A stretch of DNA of 64,000 nucleotides, taken from contig JAEUKI010000070.1 of assembly GCA_016793325.1 (NCBI GenBank), forward strand, positions 59,386 to 123,385, in the 5' to 3' direction. How positions within the stretch are numbered: the stretch's first letter is position 1; every line of letters begins with the position of its first letter. Below the pieces are notes generated by a model. The model searched no databases. It saw only the letters and a program-made list of their open reading frames with translations, and was not told the origin of the DNA. The DNA comes from Myxococcales bacterium (GTDB taxonomy: Bacteria; Myxococcota_A; Polyangia; Polyangiales; Ga0077539). Positions 27,952-36,364 of the stretch are shown piece by piece. The position numbers were made by a program, and so were the translations under genes.

Positions 27952-28995
27952 TCAGACGGAGCTCTTCGCCGCGGTCGAGCGCTCGATGCGCGGCCCCTGC
28001 GCGGTCGTCCGAAGCAAGTAGCCGTGGCTCGTCGCGACGAACACCGGTGAGTGACTGACGAGCAAGAGCTGCTTGGGTCCGAGCTCGTCGGCGATGATGC
28101 GCTTGAAGATGTCTCGAAGCCGCAGCTGCAGCGCGTGGTGCAGGTCGGCCTCGGGCTCTTCGATCGCGACGATCTGCGCTTTGGAGACGAGCAGCGAGCC
28201 CGCCATCGCGATCACGCGCTGAACGCCGCCGCCGAGGCGCTCGATGGGAACGGCTCCGTTCGGCGAGTGCAGCTCGAGCGCGACTCGTTCGGTGCGCGGC
28301 TCGTAGCGCGGACGAACCTGTCCCTCGCCGAGGTGCTCGCGCAGCCCCGCGACGACGACGTCCGAGAAGCGCTGCCACAATCGGTGCTCCTTGGCGTCGC
28401 GCGCGTCGTGCGAGTCGAGCAGCGCCGCGAGCGTCTCTTGTGGAACCGCGTCGCGACCTTCGGCGCCGCCGTACGCCGAGCGCAACGACGGCATCGAGAG
28501 AAACGCGCACGAGTCGTCTTTGTACGGCGGAGCTCCGCGCTTGATCGTGCGAGCGACGACCGCGTCGGTGCTTCGGCCGTACGAGGGTCTGACGCTAGAA
28601 TTCCAGCGAAATGTCCCGGCCGAACGCGCGAGCAGCAGCTCGAGCTCGACCGAGCCTCCGCTGCGGAGCGCGAGCGTCCCTGTGGTGTCAGCGATGTGCT
28701 CTCCTTCGGCGGGGTCGAGGGACACACGCAAGACGATTTCGACCGAGCCCTCTTGGGCTTCGACGGGGAGCACGTCGATGGGACGCAGCCCGAGGAGCTT
28801 CTCCATCTGCCGATCGGGCCACTGGTGCATGGCGAGGTCGCCGAGCAGCGCGAACGCGAGCTCGATCGCGTCGACGAGGTTGCTCTTGCCCGTGTTGTTC
28901 TCGCCGTGGAGCACGTTGATGTCCGCGAGCTCATCGAGCGTGACGGACTGACGAAAGTTGCGAAATCCCTTCACTCGGATCGAGTCGATACGCAT
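27952..28995 (-). CDS. AAA_21/OLD-like ABC-type ATPase
   Basis: 347 aa SMC/RecF-like ATPase without the long coiled coil. N-terminal IRVKGFRNF, Walker A GENNTGKSN, ABC signature-like ERLGGGVQRV, Walker B IVAIEEPEADLH, and the H-loop LLVSHSPVF. No TOPRIM domain is fused, unlike full OLD nucleases, so it may act with a separate effector or alone as a regulatory ATPase; no partner nuclease gene is adjacent. The ATG at 28995 is preceded by AAAGGAGG, an unusually strong ribosome site here. It lies 17 bp downstream of prs on the same strand, so the two may be co-transcribed. Confidence 0.8.
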   Translation of the reverse strand: MRIDSIRVKGFRNFRQSVTLDELADINVLHGENNTGKSNLVDAIELAFALLGDLAMHQWPDRQMEKLLGLRPIDVLPVEAQEGSVEIVLRVSLDPAEGEHIADTTGTLALRSGGSVELELLLARSAGTFRWNSSVRPSYGRSTDAVVARTIKRGAPPYKDDSCAFLSMPSLRSAYGGAEGRDAVPQETLAALLDSHDARDAKEHRLWQRFSDVVVAGLREHLGEGQVRPRYEPRTERVALELHSPNGAVPIERLGGGVQRVIAMAGSLLVSKAQIVAIEEPEADLHHALQLRLRDIFKRIIADELGPKQLLLVSHSPVFVATSHGYLLRTTAQGPRIERSTAAKSSV

Positions 28996-29012
28996 CGCGC
29001 CCCTCCTTTGGG

Positions 29013-29960
29013 TCAGCGGGTGGACATCATTTCGGCCACGCTCTTTCCGACGTGGATACGAGAGATCGCGTCAGCGAGCAGGCCTGCCACGGTGACGACT
29101 TCGATGCGCGGATCGCGCTTCGGTTCGGGCAACGGAAGGGTGTCCGTCACGATGAGCCTCGCGAGGTCGCTCGAACGAAAGCGCGCGGGGCAGTCGCCCG
29201 AGAGCACTGGATGAACGACGGCGGCGCGCACGGAAAGCGCGCCTCGCGCCGTGCAAAAGCGGGCGGCCTCGAAGATCGTCCCGCCGGTGGCCATCTCGTC
29301 GTCGACCATCACCGCGTGGCGGCCTGTCACTTCGCCCACCATGTTGACGGGGCGCGCGCGCTCGTCGTCCCCCGTGCGTCGCTTGTCGACGACCGCGAGC
29401 GGCGCGTGGAGCCTTCGCGCGAAGCGGCCAGCGTCCTTGGACTCGCCGACGTCTGGCGCGACGACCACAGGCGCGCTCATGAGCTCTTGATCCTTCTCGA
29501 GCGCGCTCACCAAGAGCGGGACGGCCGTGATGTGATCGACGGGGATCTTGAAGAACCCGTGGATCTGCGGCGAGTGCAGGTCGAGCGTCAACACGCGATC
29601 GGCGCCCGCGGTCTCGAGCAAGTCCGCGACGAGCCTCGCGGTGATCGAGATCCTCGGCTCGTCTTTTTTGTCCGACCGAGCATAGAAGAAATAGGGAATC
29701 ACTGCGGTGATTCTCCCCGCGCTCGCGCCGCGGAGGGCGTCGATGAAGAGCAAGAGCTCGAATAGGTGATCTTGCACAGGCGGGCAGGCTGTCTGCACCA
29801 CGAAGACATCTTTGCCGCGGACGCTCTCGTCGATCCGGACCTTGATGTTGTCGTTGGAGAACCGCGTGACGGTCGAGCTCGCGAGGGGGACGCCGAGCCG
29901 CGAGCAGATATCTCGAGTAAGGGTTGGATGACTCGAGCCCGAAAGGATCGTGAGGTCCAT
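29013..29960 (-). CDS. prs: Ribose-phosphate pyrophosphokinase (PRPP synthetase)
   Basis: 315 aa, makes PRPP from ribose 5-phosphate and ATP for nucleotide, His and Trp synthesis. Motifs: RFSNDNIKVRIDESVRGKDVF, the YARSDKKDEPRI ATP loop, LTLDLHSPQIHGFF, VVVAPDVGESKDAGRFA, and the PRPP/ribose-5-P loop VVMVDDEMATGGT. Length is normal. The start at 29960 is only 31 bp from the divergent FAD-oxidoreductase start, so promoters of the two must lie within or overlap each other's 5' ends. Probably the only gene here that is essential. Confidence 0.95.
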   Translation of the reverse strand: MDLTILSGSSHPTLTRDICSRLGVPLASSTVTRFSNDNIKVRIDESVRGKDVFVVQTACPPVQDHLFELLLFIDALRGASAGRITAVIPYFFYARSDKKDEPRISITARLVADLLETAGADRVLTLDLHSPQIHGFFKIPVDHITAVPLLVSALEKDQELMSAPVVVAPDVGESKDAGRFARRLHAPLAVVDKRRTGDDERARPVNMVGEVTGRHAVMVDDEMATGGTIFEAARFCTARGALSVRAAVVHPVLSGDCPARFRSSDLARLIVTDTLPLPEPKRDPRIEVVTVAGLLADAISRIHVGKSVAEMMSTR

Positions 29961-29991
29961 CGACGCAGACGAGCGTATCATCGCGAGCACG

Positions 29992-31605
29992 ATGACGAAG
30001 AGGGTGCTCATCATGGGCGGCGGGATCGGAGGGCTCACGACGGCCCACGAGCTCGCAGAGCGAGGCTTCGAAGTGACCGTGCTCGAGAGCCGGTCCACTG
30101 TGGGAGGAAAAGCGCGATCGTATCCAGTGCCGGGGACAGCGACCGACGGACGAAAGGACCTGCCGGGAGAGCACGGATTCCGGTTTTTTCCGGGGTTTTA
30201 CAAGCACGTGCCCGACACGATGTCGCGGGTGCAGTCCTATGACGGCAAGACCGTGAAGGAGCACCTCGTCACGGCGACGAAGTTCATGATGGCCCGCAGC
30301 GGGGGCGTCGACCCGGTATACTTTCTCAAGCTCCCGCGGTCGCCGGCGGAGTTTCTTCAGGAGCTTCGCGCGCTGTTCGTGCCGCTCGGGATCCCTGTGT
30401 GGGAGCTGGCGGAGTTCACGGGGCGCATTTTTCACATCCTCAAGATGTCGCACGCGCGGAGGCTCGGAGAGCTCGAGAAGATCTCGTGGTGGGACTTTCT
30501 CAAGGCGGGCAACAAGTCGCAGGCGTTTCAAGACCTCCTCGCGCGCGGGATGACCCGGACGCTCGTCGCGCTCCGCGCCGAAGAAGGCAGCACGCGCACC
30601 GTCGGCAACACCCTCATCCAGCTGCTCATGGATTTCGGCCGCGGAGAGCTCGATCGCTTGCTCGACGGGCCGACGTCAGAGGTGTGGATCGATCCTTGGC
30701 GCACACAGATTCAAGGCCTGGGCGCGAAGTTCATCACGGGCGCGAAGGTCACCAAGATCGAGATGAACGGCTCGCGCGTGAGCAAGGTGATCGCGACGCA
30801 CGCCGACGGAACGACGCACGACTACACGGCGGACTACTACGTCTCGTCCGTGCCGCTCGAGGTGTTTCGGCCCCTCGTCAGCGCCGAGATGAAGCACGTG
30901 GACCCGTCGCTCGACGCGCTTCGCTATCTCAAGACCGCGTGGATGAACGGGATTCAGTTCTATCTCAAGCGCGACGTCCCCCTCGCGTCGGGGCACGTCT
31001 TGTTCGTCGACACGCCGTGGGCGCTGACGGCGGTGTCGCAAGCGCAGTTCTGGCGTAGCAAGCTCGCGGAGTACGGCGACGGCGAGGTGCGCGGGATCCT
31101 CTCGGTCGACGTGTCCAACTGGGACAATCCAGGGATCTTGTACGGGCTTCCCGCGAATCAAATCCAGGACCGCGAGATGATCCGCAACGAAGTGTGGGCG
31201 CAGATGAAGCGCGCGCTCAACGACGACGCCAACAAAGAGCTCGGCGACGACAACCTCGCGGGCTTCTCGCTCGACGAAGCGATCGTGATGCCCAACCCCA
31301 CCGGCGTCGCGAACCTCGAGCCGCTGCTCGTCAACACCGTGGACACGTGGCGCCATCGGCCGAACGCTTCGACGAAGATCTCGAACTTGTTTCTCGCGGC
31401 GGACTTCGTTCGAACTTACACCGACCTCGCGACGATGGAGGCCGCCAACGAAGCGGGCCGCCGCGCGGTCAACGCCATCCTCGACCAAGAGGGCTCGACC
31501 GCGAGCAAGTGCGGCCTGTGGAAGCTCGAAGAGCCCGCCATCTTCGATCCCTTTCAAGCAGCTGACAAAGTGCTCTACGAGCTCGGGTTGCCCGCGATCC
31601 CATGA
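29992..31605 (+). CDS. FAD-dependent amine-oxidase/desaturase family protein (hydroxysqualene dehydroxylase/phytoene desaturase-like)
   Basis: 537 aa. N-terminal VLIMGGGIGGLTTAHELAERGFEVTVLE is the dinucleotide-binding fold followed by the GGKARS motif of phytoene desaturases and HpnE-type enzymes; the C-terminal FLAADFVRTYTDLATMEAANEAGRRAVNAIL closes the FAD site. Substrate is probably a polyprenyl or other hydrophobic molecule, but there are no carotenoid or hopanoid synthases nearby to decide. The frame is open from 29950; the ATG at 29992 sits just before the FAD fold. Its stop overlaps the next gene's ATG (ATGA), and the DUF3419 and GNAT genes follow without gaps: one operon. Confidence 0.85.
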   Translation: MTKRVLIMGGGIGGLTTAHELAERGFEVTVLESRSTVGGKARSYPVPGTATDGRKDLPGEHGFRFFPGFYKHVPDTMSRVQSYDGKTVKEHLVTATKFMMARSGGVDPVYFLKLPRSPAEFLQELRALFVPLGIPVWELAEFTGRIFHILKMSHARRLGELEKISWWDFLKAGNKSQAFQDLLARGMTRTLVALRAEEGSTRTVGNTLIQLLMDFGRGELDRLLDGPTSEVWIDPWRTQIQGLGAKFITGAKVTKIEMNGSRVSKVIATHADGTTHDYTADYYVSSVPLEVFRPLVSAEMKHVDPSLDALRYLKTAWMNGIQFYLKRDVPLASGHVLFVDTPWALTAVSQAQFWRSKLAEYGDGEVRGILSVDVSNWDNPGILYGLPANQIQDREMIRNEVWAQMKRALNDDANKELGDDNLAGFSLDEAIVMPNPTGVANLEPLLVNTVDTWRHRPNASTKISNLFLAADFVRTYTDLATMEAANEAGRRAVNAILDQEGSTASKCGLWKLEEPAIFDPFQAADKVLYELGLPAIP

Positions 31606-32594
31606 GCACGACGCGCGCCCCGAGGCTCTCGTTCGCGGTGGTTCGCGAAGACGCCGACATCGAACGCGCGATCCTCGAGCGCGACCTCGGCGGAGCCTCG
31701 GGCCGCGCCGCGCTCGTCGTCGCCTCCGGCGGGTGCACCGCGCTCTCGCTGCTCGGCGCGTGCGAGGGGCTGTCGGTGACCGCGTTCGACATCAATCCTG
31801 CGCAGCTCGAGCACGTCTCGCGCAAATTCGAGCGCGCCGCGCGCGGGCCGAGCGCGTGGGCGGCGCTCAACGTCGAGCGCGACGACGCGACGGCGCTCAA
31901 TCAGTCCGGCGAGTTCGAGCGGCTCTTTCGCGTGATGCGCGGCGCCATCACGAGCCTCGTCGCGACGCACGACGAGCTCGTGGCGTTCTTCGACGCGAGC
32001 GCGGATGCGCGACGAACGACCGTCGAGCGATGGCGGCGATCGCCGTACTGGGCGCCGATCTTTCACTCGGTGTTTCACGACGCGATGCTCGAGGCGATGT
32101 TCGGCCCGGCCGCGACGCAGCACGCGGAGAAGGGCTCGTATCCCGCGTATTTTCAGCGCGCGTTCGAGCGCGGACTGCTCCGTCACGACGCGGGATCGAA
32201 CTACTTTTTGCATCACGTGCTGCTCGGGCAGTACCTCGCGTCCGCGCTGCCTTCGTACATCGCTCGCCCTGCGCCGGCGCCGCCGACGCTCGTCGACGGA
32301 TCGCTCGAGTCCGTCCGAGACCTGCACCGCTACGACCTCGTCTCGCTCTCGAACGTCCTCGATTGGAGCGACGACGCGCAGACCGCCTCGTGGGCGAGCG
32401 CCCTTCGATCGCGCTGCAAGCCAGGGTGCGCAGTGCTCGTGCGGCAGCTCAACAACACGCGCGACCTCGGGCCCGCGCTCGGCGAGGATTTCGCGCTGGA
32501 CCTCGAGCGCTCGAAGGCGCTCACGGCCGCGGACCGAAGCTTGTTCTACGAGCGGATCCTCGTGTTTCGTCGCGCGCGCGGGGGCGCTTCGTGA
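31602..32594 (+). CDS. DUF3419 family, BtaA-like 3-amino-3-carboxypropyl transferase
   Basis: 330 aa. Features of the BtaA/DUF3419 family: an N-terminal LVVASGGCTALSLL (SAM-binding Rossmann motif), TAFDINPAQ acidic loop, LEAMFGPAA and C-terminal DLVSLSNVLDWSDD plus VLVRQLNN. BtaA moves the aminocarboxypropyl group of SAM to diacylglycerol, the first step to betaine lipids; a BtaB-type methyltransferase is not present here. The protein is smaller than BtaA fusion forms and may use another acceptor. The start codon overlaps the upstream stop, and its own stop overlaps the GNAT start (GTGA). Confidence 0.82.
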   Translation: MSTTRAPRLSFAVVREDADIERAILERDLGGASGRAALVVASGGCTALSLLGACEGLSVTAFDINPAQLEHVSRKFERAARGPSAWAALNVERDDATALNQSGEFERLFRVMRGAITSLVATHDELVAFFDASADARRTTVERWRRSPYWAPIFHSVFHDAMLEAMFGPAATQHAEKGSYPAYFQRAFERGLLRHDAGSNYFLHHVLLGQYLASALPSYIARPAPAPPTLVDGSLESVRDLHRYDLVSLSNVLDWSDDAQTASWASALRSRCKPGCAVLVRQLNNTRDLGPALGEDFALDLERSKALTAADRSLFYERILVFRRARGGAS

Positions 32595-33502
32595 GCGTTC
32601 GCCTAGCGCTGTGCGACAGCGCGTCGATCGCAGAGCACGCCCCGTCGTTGCTCGCGCTCGAGCGCACGATTTCGTACCCGCTCGGCGACGGCCGCGAGCG
32701 CTTCGTGATCGACCACGGCGAGGACTACCACCGGTTCTTCTCGTCCATGGGAGACGCGAAGTTTCTGCTCGCGCTCGAAGGCTCGACCGTCGTCGGCGTG
32801 CTCGTCGGCGTGCTCAAGCAGGCGCGCTTCGAAGGGCGCTCGATCGAGACCGCGTACCTGTGCGACTACAAGCTCGCCGAGAGCCACCGGGGCGCGGGGC
32901 TCGGGGCGCGGATGCTCCGCGACGCGTTGATTTTGTGTGCCAAGCACAGAGAGCTCCGGCGCTGGCGCTTCGCGTACGGCGCGGCCATGCGCGGGGCGCG
33001 CGGAGACGTCCTGCGATCGGCCAAGAGCGCGCTGCACCCGGCGCGGCTCGCCTCGGGATTCGCGGTGCTGCGGCTGTATTTCGTCGAGCCCGACGCGCTC
33101 TTCGCGATCGAACCCGACAGCTGTCCGTCGCACAACGAGTCGGCGCTCGAGCTGTCTCCGACCGCGGGCGGCGACGAGCTCGGCCTCGTGTCGACGGAGG
33201 GACGCAAGGACCTGCGGCTCGTCTCGACGGGCGCGCGCTGGCCGCTCGTGCACGCGACGGCGCCGCCGAGCGCGTGGGGGCCGTCGCTCGGGCACTATCT
33301 TCGATCGTGCGGCGCGGGGCTCGTGGCGCGGGGCGATCGGTCGCTCGTGTGCTTCGCGCTCGACGAGCGGATGGTGGCGCACCGAAAGTGGCTCGCAGAC
33401 CGGGCAATTCACTCGGACACAGCGTGCACTGTGTACGGGCTCTCGCTGCCGGGCGGCCCGCGCAAGGGCGCGGTCGTGCACCTCGCGACGAGCGAAATCT
33501 GA
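32591..33502 (+). CDS. GNAT family N-acetyl/acyltransferase
   Basis: 303 aa. The GNAT acyl-CoA motif is visible as YKLAESHRGAGLGARML (R/Q-x-x-G-x-G/A), after strands GVLVGVLKQ and TAYLCDY. The C-terminal 150 residues, ending HLATSEI, are not recognised and may recruit the acceptor. Starts at GTG 32591 within the stop of the DUF3419 gene. Third gene of the FAD oxidoreductase/BtaA-like operon, which suggests acylation of the aminolipid-like product; this link is inference. Confidence 0.78.
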   Translation: MSVRLALCDSASIAEHAPSLLALERTISYPLGDGRERFVIDHGEDYHRFFSSMGDAKFLLALEGSTVVGVLVGVLKQARFEGRSIETAYLCDYKLAESHRGAGLGARMLRDALILCAKHRELRRWRFAYGAAMRGARGDVLRSAKSALHPARLASGFAVLRLYFVEPDALFAIEPDSCPSHNESALELSPTAGGDELGLVSTEGRKDLRLVSTGARWPLVHATAPPSAWGPSLGHYLRSCGAGLVARGDRSLVCFALDERMVAHRKWLADRAIHSDTACTVYGLSLPGGPRKGAVVHLATSEI

Positions 33503-33528
33503 CGCGATCGAGCGGCGCGACGCAAATC

Positions 33529-33984
33529 CTATCGTTCGATGGATGGCGGCGCGCTCGGGGCGGATGCCATGGTCGCTGCGCTCGCCGCGAGCTGCGCGCG
33601 CGAGGCGAAGCCGGTTTTGGCGAGGATGTTGTGGACGTGGTCTTTCACTGTTCCCTCTGCGATGAAGAGGCGCCGAGCGATCTCGCGGTTGCGGAGCCCC
33701 GCTGCGACGAGCGACGCGATCTCTCGCTCGCGTCGCGTGAGCGTCGCGAACGCCTGCGGCTCGGCGGGCCAGAGCAAGACGACGGGCGCGCCGACCGCGC
33801 TGCTCGCGCGATGATCCACGGTCAGTCCGAGGCCGGCGGGGAGCGCGTTCGCGAGGGCCGCGACCGCGCAGAAATCAATCGTGCCCGACCGGCGACTCGC
33901 GCGCGCAAGCCAGCCGCGAATCGCCGCGAGCGTCGCATCGTCGATCGCGCCGCGCGCGCGTGACCCAATCGAAGGAGAACCCAC
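33529..33984 (-). CDS. LuxR-type (GerE) HTH transcriptional regulator
   Basis: 151 aa as drawn. C-terminal LuxR helix-turn-helix is clear: LTRREREIASLVAAGLRNREIARRLFIAEGTVKDHVHNIL. There is no receiver domain; the 90 N-terminal residues are unassigned. The N-terminus is uncertain: the open frame continues to 34125 across the divergent SnoaL-like gene, GTG at 33984 is used, and GTG at 33819 is an alternative. With the 33984 start the two divergent start codons sit next to each other, so any shared operator would lie inside coding sequence. It converges with the GNAT gene 26 bp away. Confidence 0.7.
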   Translation of the reverse strand: MGSPSIGSRARGAIDDATLAAIRGWLARASRRSGTIDFCAVAALANALPAGLGLTVDHRASSAVGAPVVLLWPAEPQAFATLTRREREIASLVAAGLRNREIARRLFIAEGTVKDHVHNILAKTGFASRAQLAASAATMASAPSAPPSIER

Positions 33985-33985
33985 C

Positions 33986-34363
33986 GTGACCGACCGACCG
34001 TTCGCCGATGAAATCCAGCGCTTCTTCGCCGCCATGCAGGCAGGACTCTCGCACGAGGCGTCGATGATGTCGCTCTTCGCCGAAGACGCGGCGTACGTCG
34101 AGCCGTTCAGCGGAGCGCCGCGCACGCACGAGGGCCGCGCTCAGATCGCAGCCGTGATGCGAGCCAGCATGGCGAGCCCGCTCCCAGAAATGCGAATCGA
34201 GTACGCGCGGATCGACACCACGGGCTCGAGCGCGACCGTCGCGTGGACCTGCTTTTCGCCTGCGCTACCCGGCGGAAAGGGCTCGGGCGTCAACGTGTTC
34301 ACTTTTCGAGACGGCGTGATCACGCGGCTCGAGACCACCCTCGACGACGAGGCGCGAACATGA
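33986..34363 (+). CDS. SnoaL/NTF2-like protein
   Basis: 125 aa, an alpha+beta cone fold of the SnoaL/NTF2-like type: MSLFAEDAAYVEPFSGAPRTHEGRAQIAAVM and the late beta strands TVAWTCFSP and VNVFTFRDGVITRLET are typical. Such small proteins may be isomerases, hydrolases or accessory domains; no active-site call is safe. The GTG start is preceded by GAAGGAGAA. Its TGA overlaps the ATG of the membrane protein gene, and it is divergent from the LuxR gene that may regulate it. Confidence 0.75.
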   Translation: MTDRPFADEIQRFFAAMQAGLSHEASMMSLFAEDAAYVEPFSGAPRTHEGRAQIAAVMRASMASPLPEMRIEYARIDTTGSSATVAWTCFSPALPGGKGSGVNVFTFRDGVITRLETTLDDEART

Positions 34364-34722
34364 GCCGCGCGCTGCGGGTCGCGCTCGTGGTGGACGCCGT
34401 CCTCGTGGGGATCTTCGGCGTGAGCTCGGGGCTGTACAAGGCCTTCGGCGGCGAGGCAGATGTTCGGTTGTATGGTGCCGCCGGCGTCGGAGCGACCGCG
34501 ATGGCCGCGATCGGCGTTGCGCAGGCGATCGCCGGGGTGGGGCTCTTCGCGGGGCTCCGAGCGCAGCGATGGTTGGCTCCGTCCGCGGCGGCGCTGGCGG
34601 TGATCAACCTCGGCGCGAGCTGGGTGCTCTATCGAAACGGCGTTCAGCCGTTCGCGACGATTTCGCTCTTGTTCGTCGCGATGGCGCTCGCGCCGCTCGC
34701 GCGCAGGGCGGACGCGCGATAA
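34360..34722 (+). CDS. Small four-helix membrane protein
   Basis: 120 aa with four hydrophobic segments: LRVALVVDAVLVGIFGV, GVGATAMAAIGVAQAIAGV, AAALAVINLGASWVLY and FATISLLFVAMALAPLA. It is translationally coupled to the SnoaL-like gene (ATGA). Its size and helix count resemble DoxX-like or YphA-type proteins, but no defining motif is present. Function unknown. Confidence 0.65.
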   Translation: MSRALRVALVVDAVLVGIFGVSSGLYKAFGGEADVRLYGAAGVGATAMAAIGVAQAIAGVGLFAGLRAQRWLAPSAAALAVINLGASWVLYRNGVQPFATISLLFVAMALAPLARRADAR

Positions 34723-34735
34723 ACCATCGCCCGCA

Positions 34736-35473
34736 ATGGCGACGTTCGACGAGGCCGTTCGCGCGGCGAAGGCGCGACATCCGATCGATGAAAACCCGTT
34801 CTTTCGCGCGCTCGCGGACGAGAGCTTTGTGCGCGAAGACTTCATCGAGACGCAGATTCAGTTCTTGTTCGCGGTGGTCTTCTTCGCGAGGCCGATGGCC
34901 GCGCTCGCAGGGCGCATCGGGCGCCCCGAAGACCGCCTCTCGCTCCTCGAGAACATCGACGACGAGCACGGCCACGGAAACCTCCGCTTGTCCCACGAGC
35001 GGACGTTTCTCGCGCTGCTCTCGCGGCTCGGCGTGACTCGAGACGACGTCGAGGCGAGAGCGCTCTGGCCCGAGGTGCGCGCGTTCAACACGACGCTCGC
35101 GGGCGCGGCGGTCATGGACGACCTGTACACGGCGATCGCTGTGTTCGGCTTCATCGAGGATCGCTTCGCGACCATCTCTGCGCGGATCGGGCGCGCGATC
35201 CTCGAGCGAGGGTGGCTCGACGAGCGCTCGATCGTTCACTACGCGACGCACGAGAAGCTCGACGAAGAGCACGCCGAGGGCTTCTACAAGCTGCTTCGCG
35301 GGCCGTTCGCCGCGCACCCCCGGCACGCGTATCAGATCGAGCAGGGGCTCGAGCTCGGGGCGTACATCTTCTTGCGCATGTACGAGGACCTCTATCGCGC
35401 GAGGGCGCGACGAGCGCTCCGCGAAGTGCGCGGCCCGCACTCGCTCGCGGACGGCTGGTACCTCGATCGTTGA
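34736..35473 (+). CDS. Haem-oxygenase-like diiron oxidase/oxygenase (HDO) family protein
   Basis: 245 aa, all-helical, of the CADD/TENA/PqqC-like haem-oxygenase fold. The third metal motif of HDOs is intact: H172-x3-D176-x2-H179 in HEKLDEEH. Earlier ligands are available at E72/E77/H78/H80 (ENIDDEHGHG) and E141. HDOs (SznF, UndA, BesC) perform N-oxygenation or C-C cleavage, and CADD makes p-aminobenzoate. No biosynthetic cluster is adjacent, so the substrate is unknown. It starts 13 bp after the membrane protein gene and converges with carF (6 bp gap). Confidence 0.75.
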   Translation: MATFDEAVRAAKARHPIDENPFFRALADESFVREDFIETQIQFLFAVVFFARPMAALAGRIGRPEDRLSLLENIDDEHGHGNLRLSHERTFLALLSRLGVTRDDVEARALWPEVRAFNTTLAGAAVMDDLYTAIAVFGFIEDRFATISARIGRAILERGWLDERSIVHYATHEKLDEEHAEGFYKLLRGPFAAHPRHAYQIEQGLELGAYIFLRMYEDLYRARARRALREVRGPHSLADGWYLDR

Positions 35474-35479
35474 GGGGGA

Positions 35480-36232
35480 CTACTCGGCCGCGATGCGCTC
35501 GGCGGCGCGGCGACCGATGTCGTCTTCGCGCGGGATCGCGCCGGTGACGCGGGTGATCACGCGCTCGGCGATGCGCCAGAAGCCCACGCGATCGAGGAGC
35601 TTGTTGCAGCGGCCCGAGGTGATGCAGTAGCCGACGGTGAAGGGCGCGTGGTGGTGGCGGTCGTGCTCATCGTGGTTGAGCAGGATCCCGCTCTTGATCA
35701 AGAAGCGTCCCAAGAGAGACACCTCGTCGATCTTCATGTGCGCCCATTTGTGGGTCTGCGTGGTGAACGGGATCAGCGCGCAAAACGTGGCGATCGCGCC
35801 GGCGAGCAGCACTTGAAGCGTGCTCGACGGGTCGGGTCGAAACAGCGCTCCGGGCAGGACCGCGGGGAGCACGGCCATGCACGAGGCGCCGTTGGTCTCG
35901 ACGAAGTCGTGGCGGGTGATCGAATCGGGGTCGACGTGGTGCTCGCGAAACGTGCGGATGAAGACGGGGCCCACCACGGGCCACTCGACCGAACCCCACG
36001 TGTCACAGAACCAGTGAACGAATCCCGAGACGAAATCCGCTGCAAAATATCCCGCGAGCGCGCCGATCACGAACGTGATCGGCCTCGTCCCCGCGACTGG
36101 AACGAGGTGGTAGTACATGATCCCCGCGAGCGTCGCGTACGTGACCATCGCGATGATCTCCGCGACGCGGTGGGACATCTTGTAGCCGGCCGCGAGCTCC
36201 TGCGCGGATCGGTGTTCGAACGTATCTGCCAT
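35480..36232 (-). CDS. carF: Plasmanylethanolamine desaturase CarF/PEDS1 (plasmalogen synthesis)
   Basis: 250 aa membrane enzyme of the Kua/TMEM189 family, which introduces the vinyl-ether bond of plasmalogens. Family His clusters are all visible: FVHWFCDTWGS, FREHHVDPDSITRHDFVETNG, QTHKWAH and HDEHDRHHHAPFTVGYCITSGRCN. Hydrophobic segments at about 30-55 and 125-145 fit a four-helix membrane protein. In Myxococcus xanthus CarF is needed for light-induced carotenoid synthesis because plasmalogens signal singlet oxygen. The ATG at 36232 is preferred over an upstream GTG. The gene stands alone, convergent with the HDO gene. Confidence 0.93.
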   Translation of the reverse strand: MADTFEHRSAQELAAGYKMSHRVAEIIAMVTYATLAGIMYYHLVPVAGTRPITFVIGALAGYFAADFVSGFVHWFCDTWGSVEWPVVGPVFIRTFREHHVDPDSITRHDFVETNGASCMAVLPAVLPGALFRPDPSSTLQVLLAGAIATFCALIPFTTQTHKWAHMKIDEVSLLGRFLIKSGILLNHDEHDRHHHAPFTVGYCITSGRCNKLLDRVGFWRIAERVITRVTGAIPREDDIGRRAAERIAAE

Positions 36233-36364
36233 CGTCCCTGCTCCGATCCGCACGAGCCACAGGCTGACGCGGACCGCTGTGTCGGCGGATTACGCCACAA
36301 CGACGGGATCGGATGCGAGTCCGAAACACAATTGTTTCGTCAGCGAAGCGGCGCGCGGTCGGGC

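Noticed and set aside
27952..28995. Complete OLD-family (Gabija-like) defence nuclease
   Set aside because: Only the ATPase part is present, with no TOPRIM domain and no UvrD-like helicase neighbour; prs and a lipoprotein flank it.
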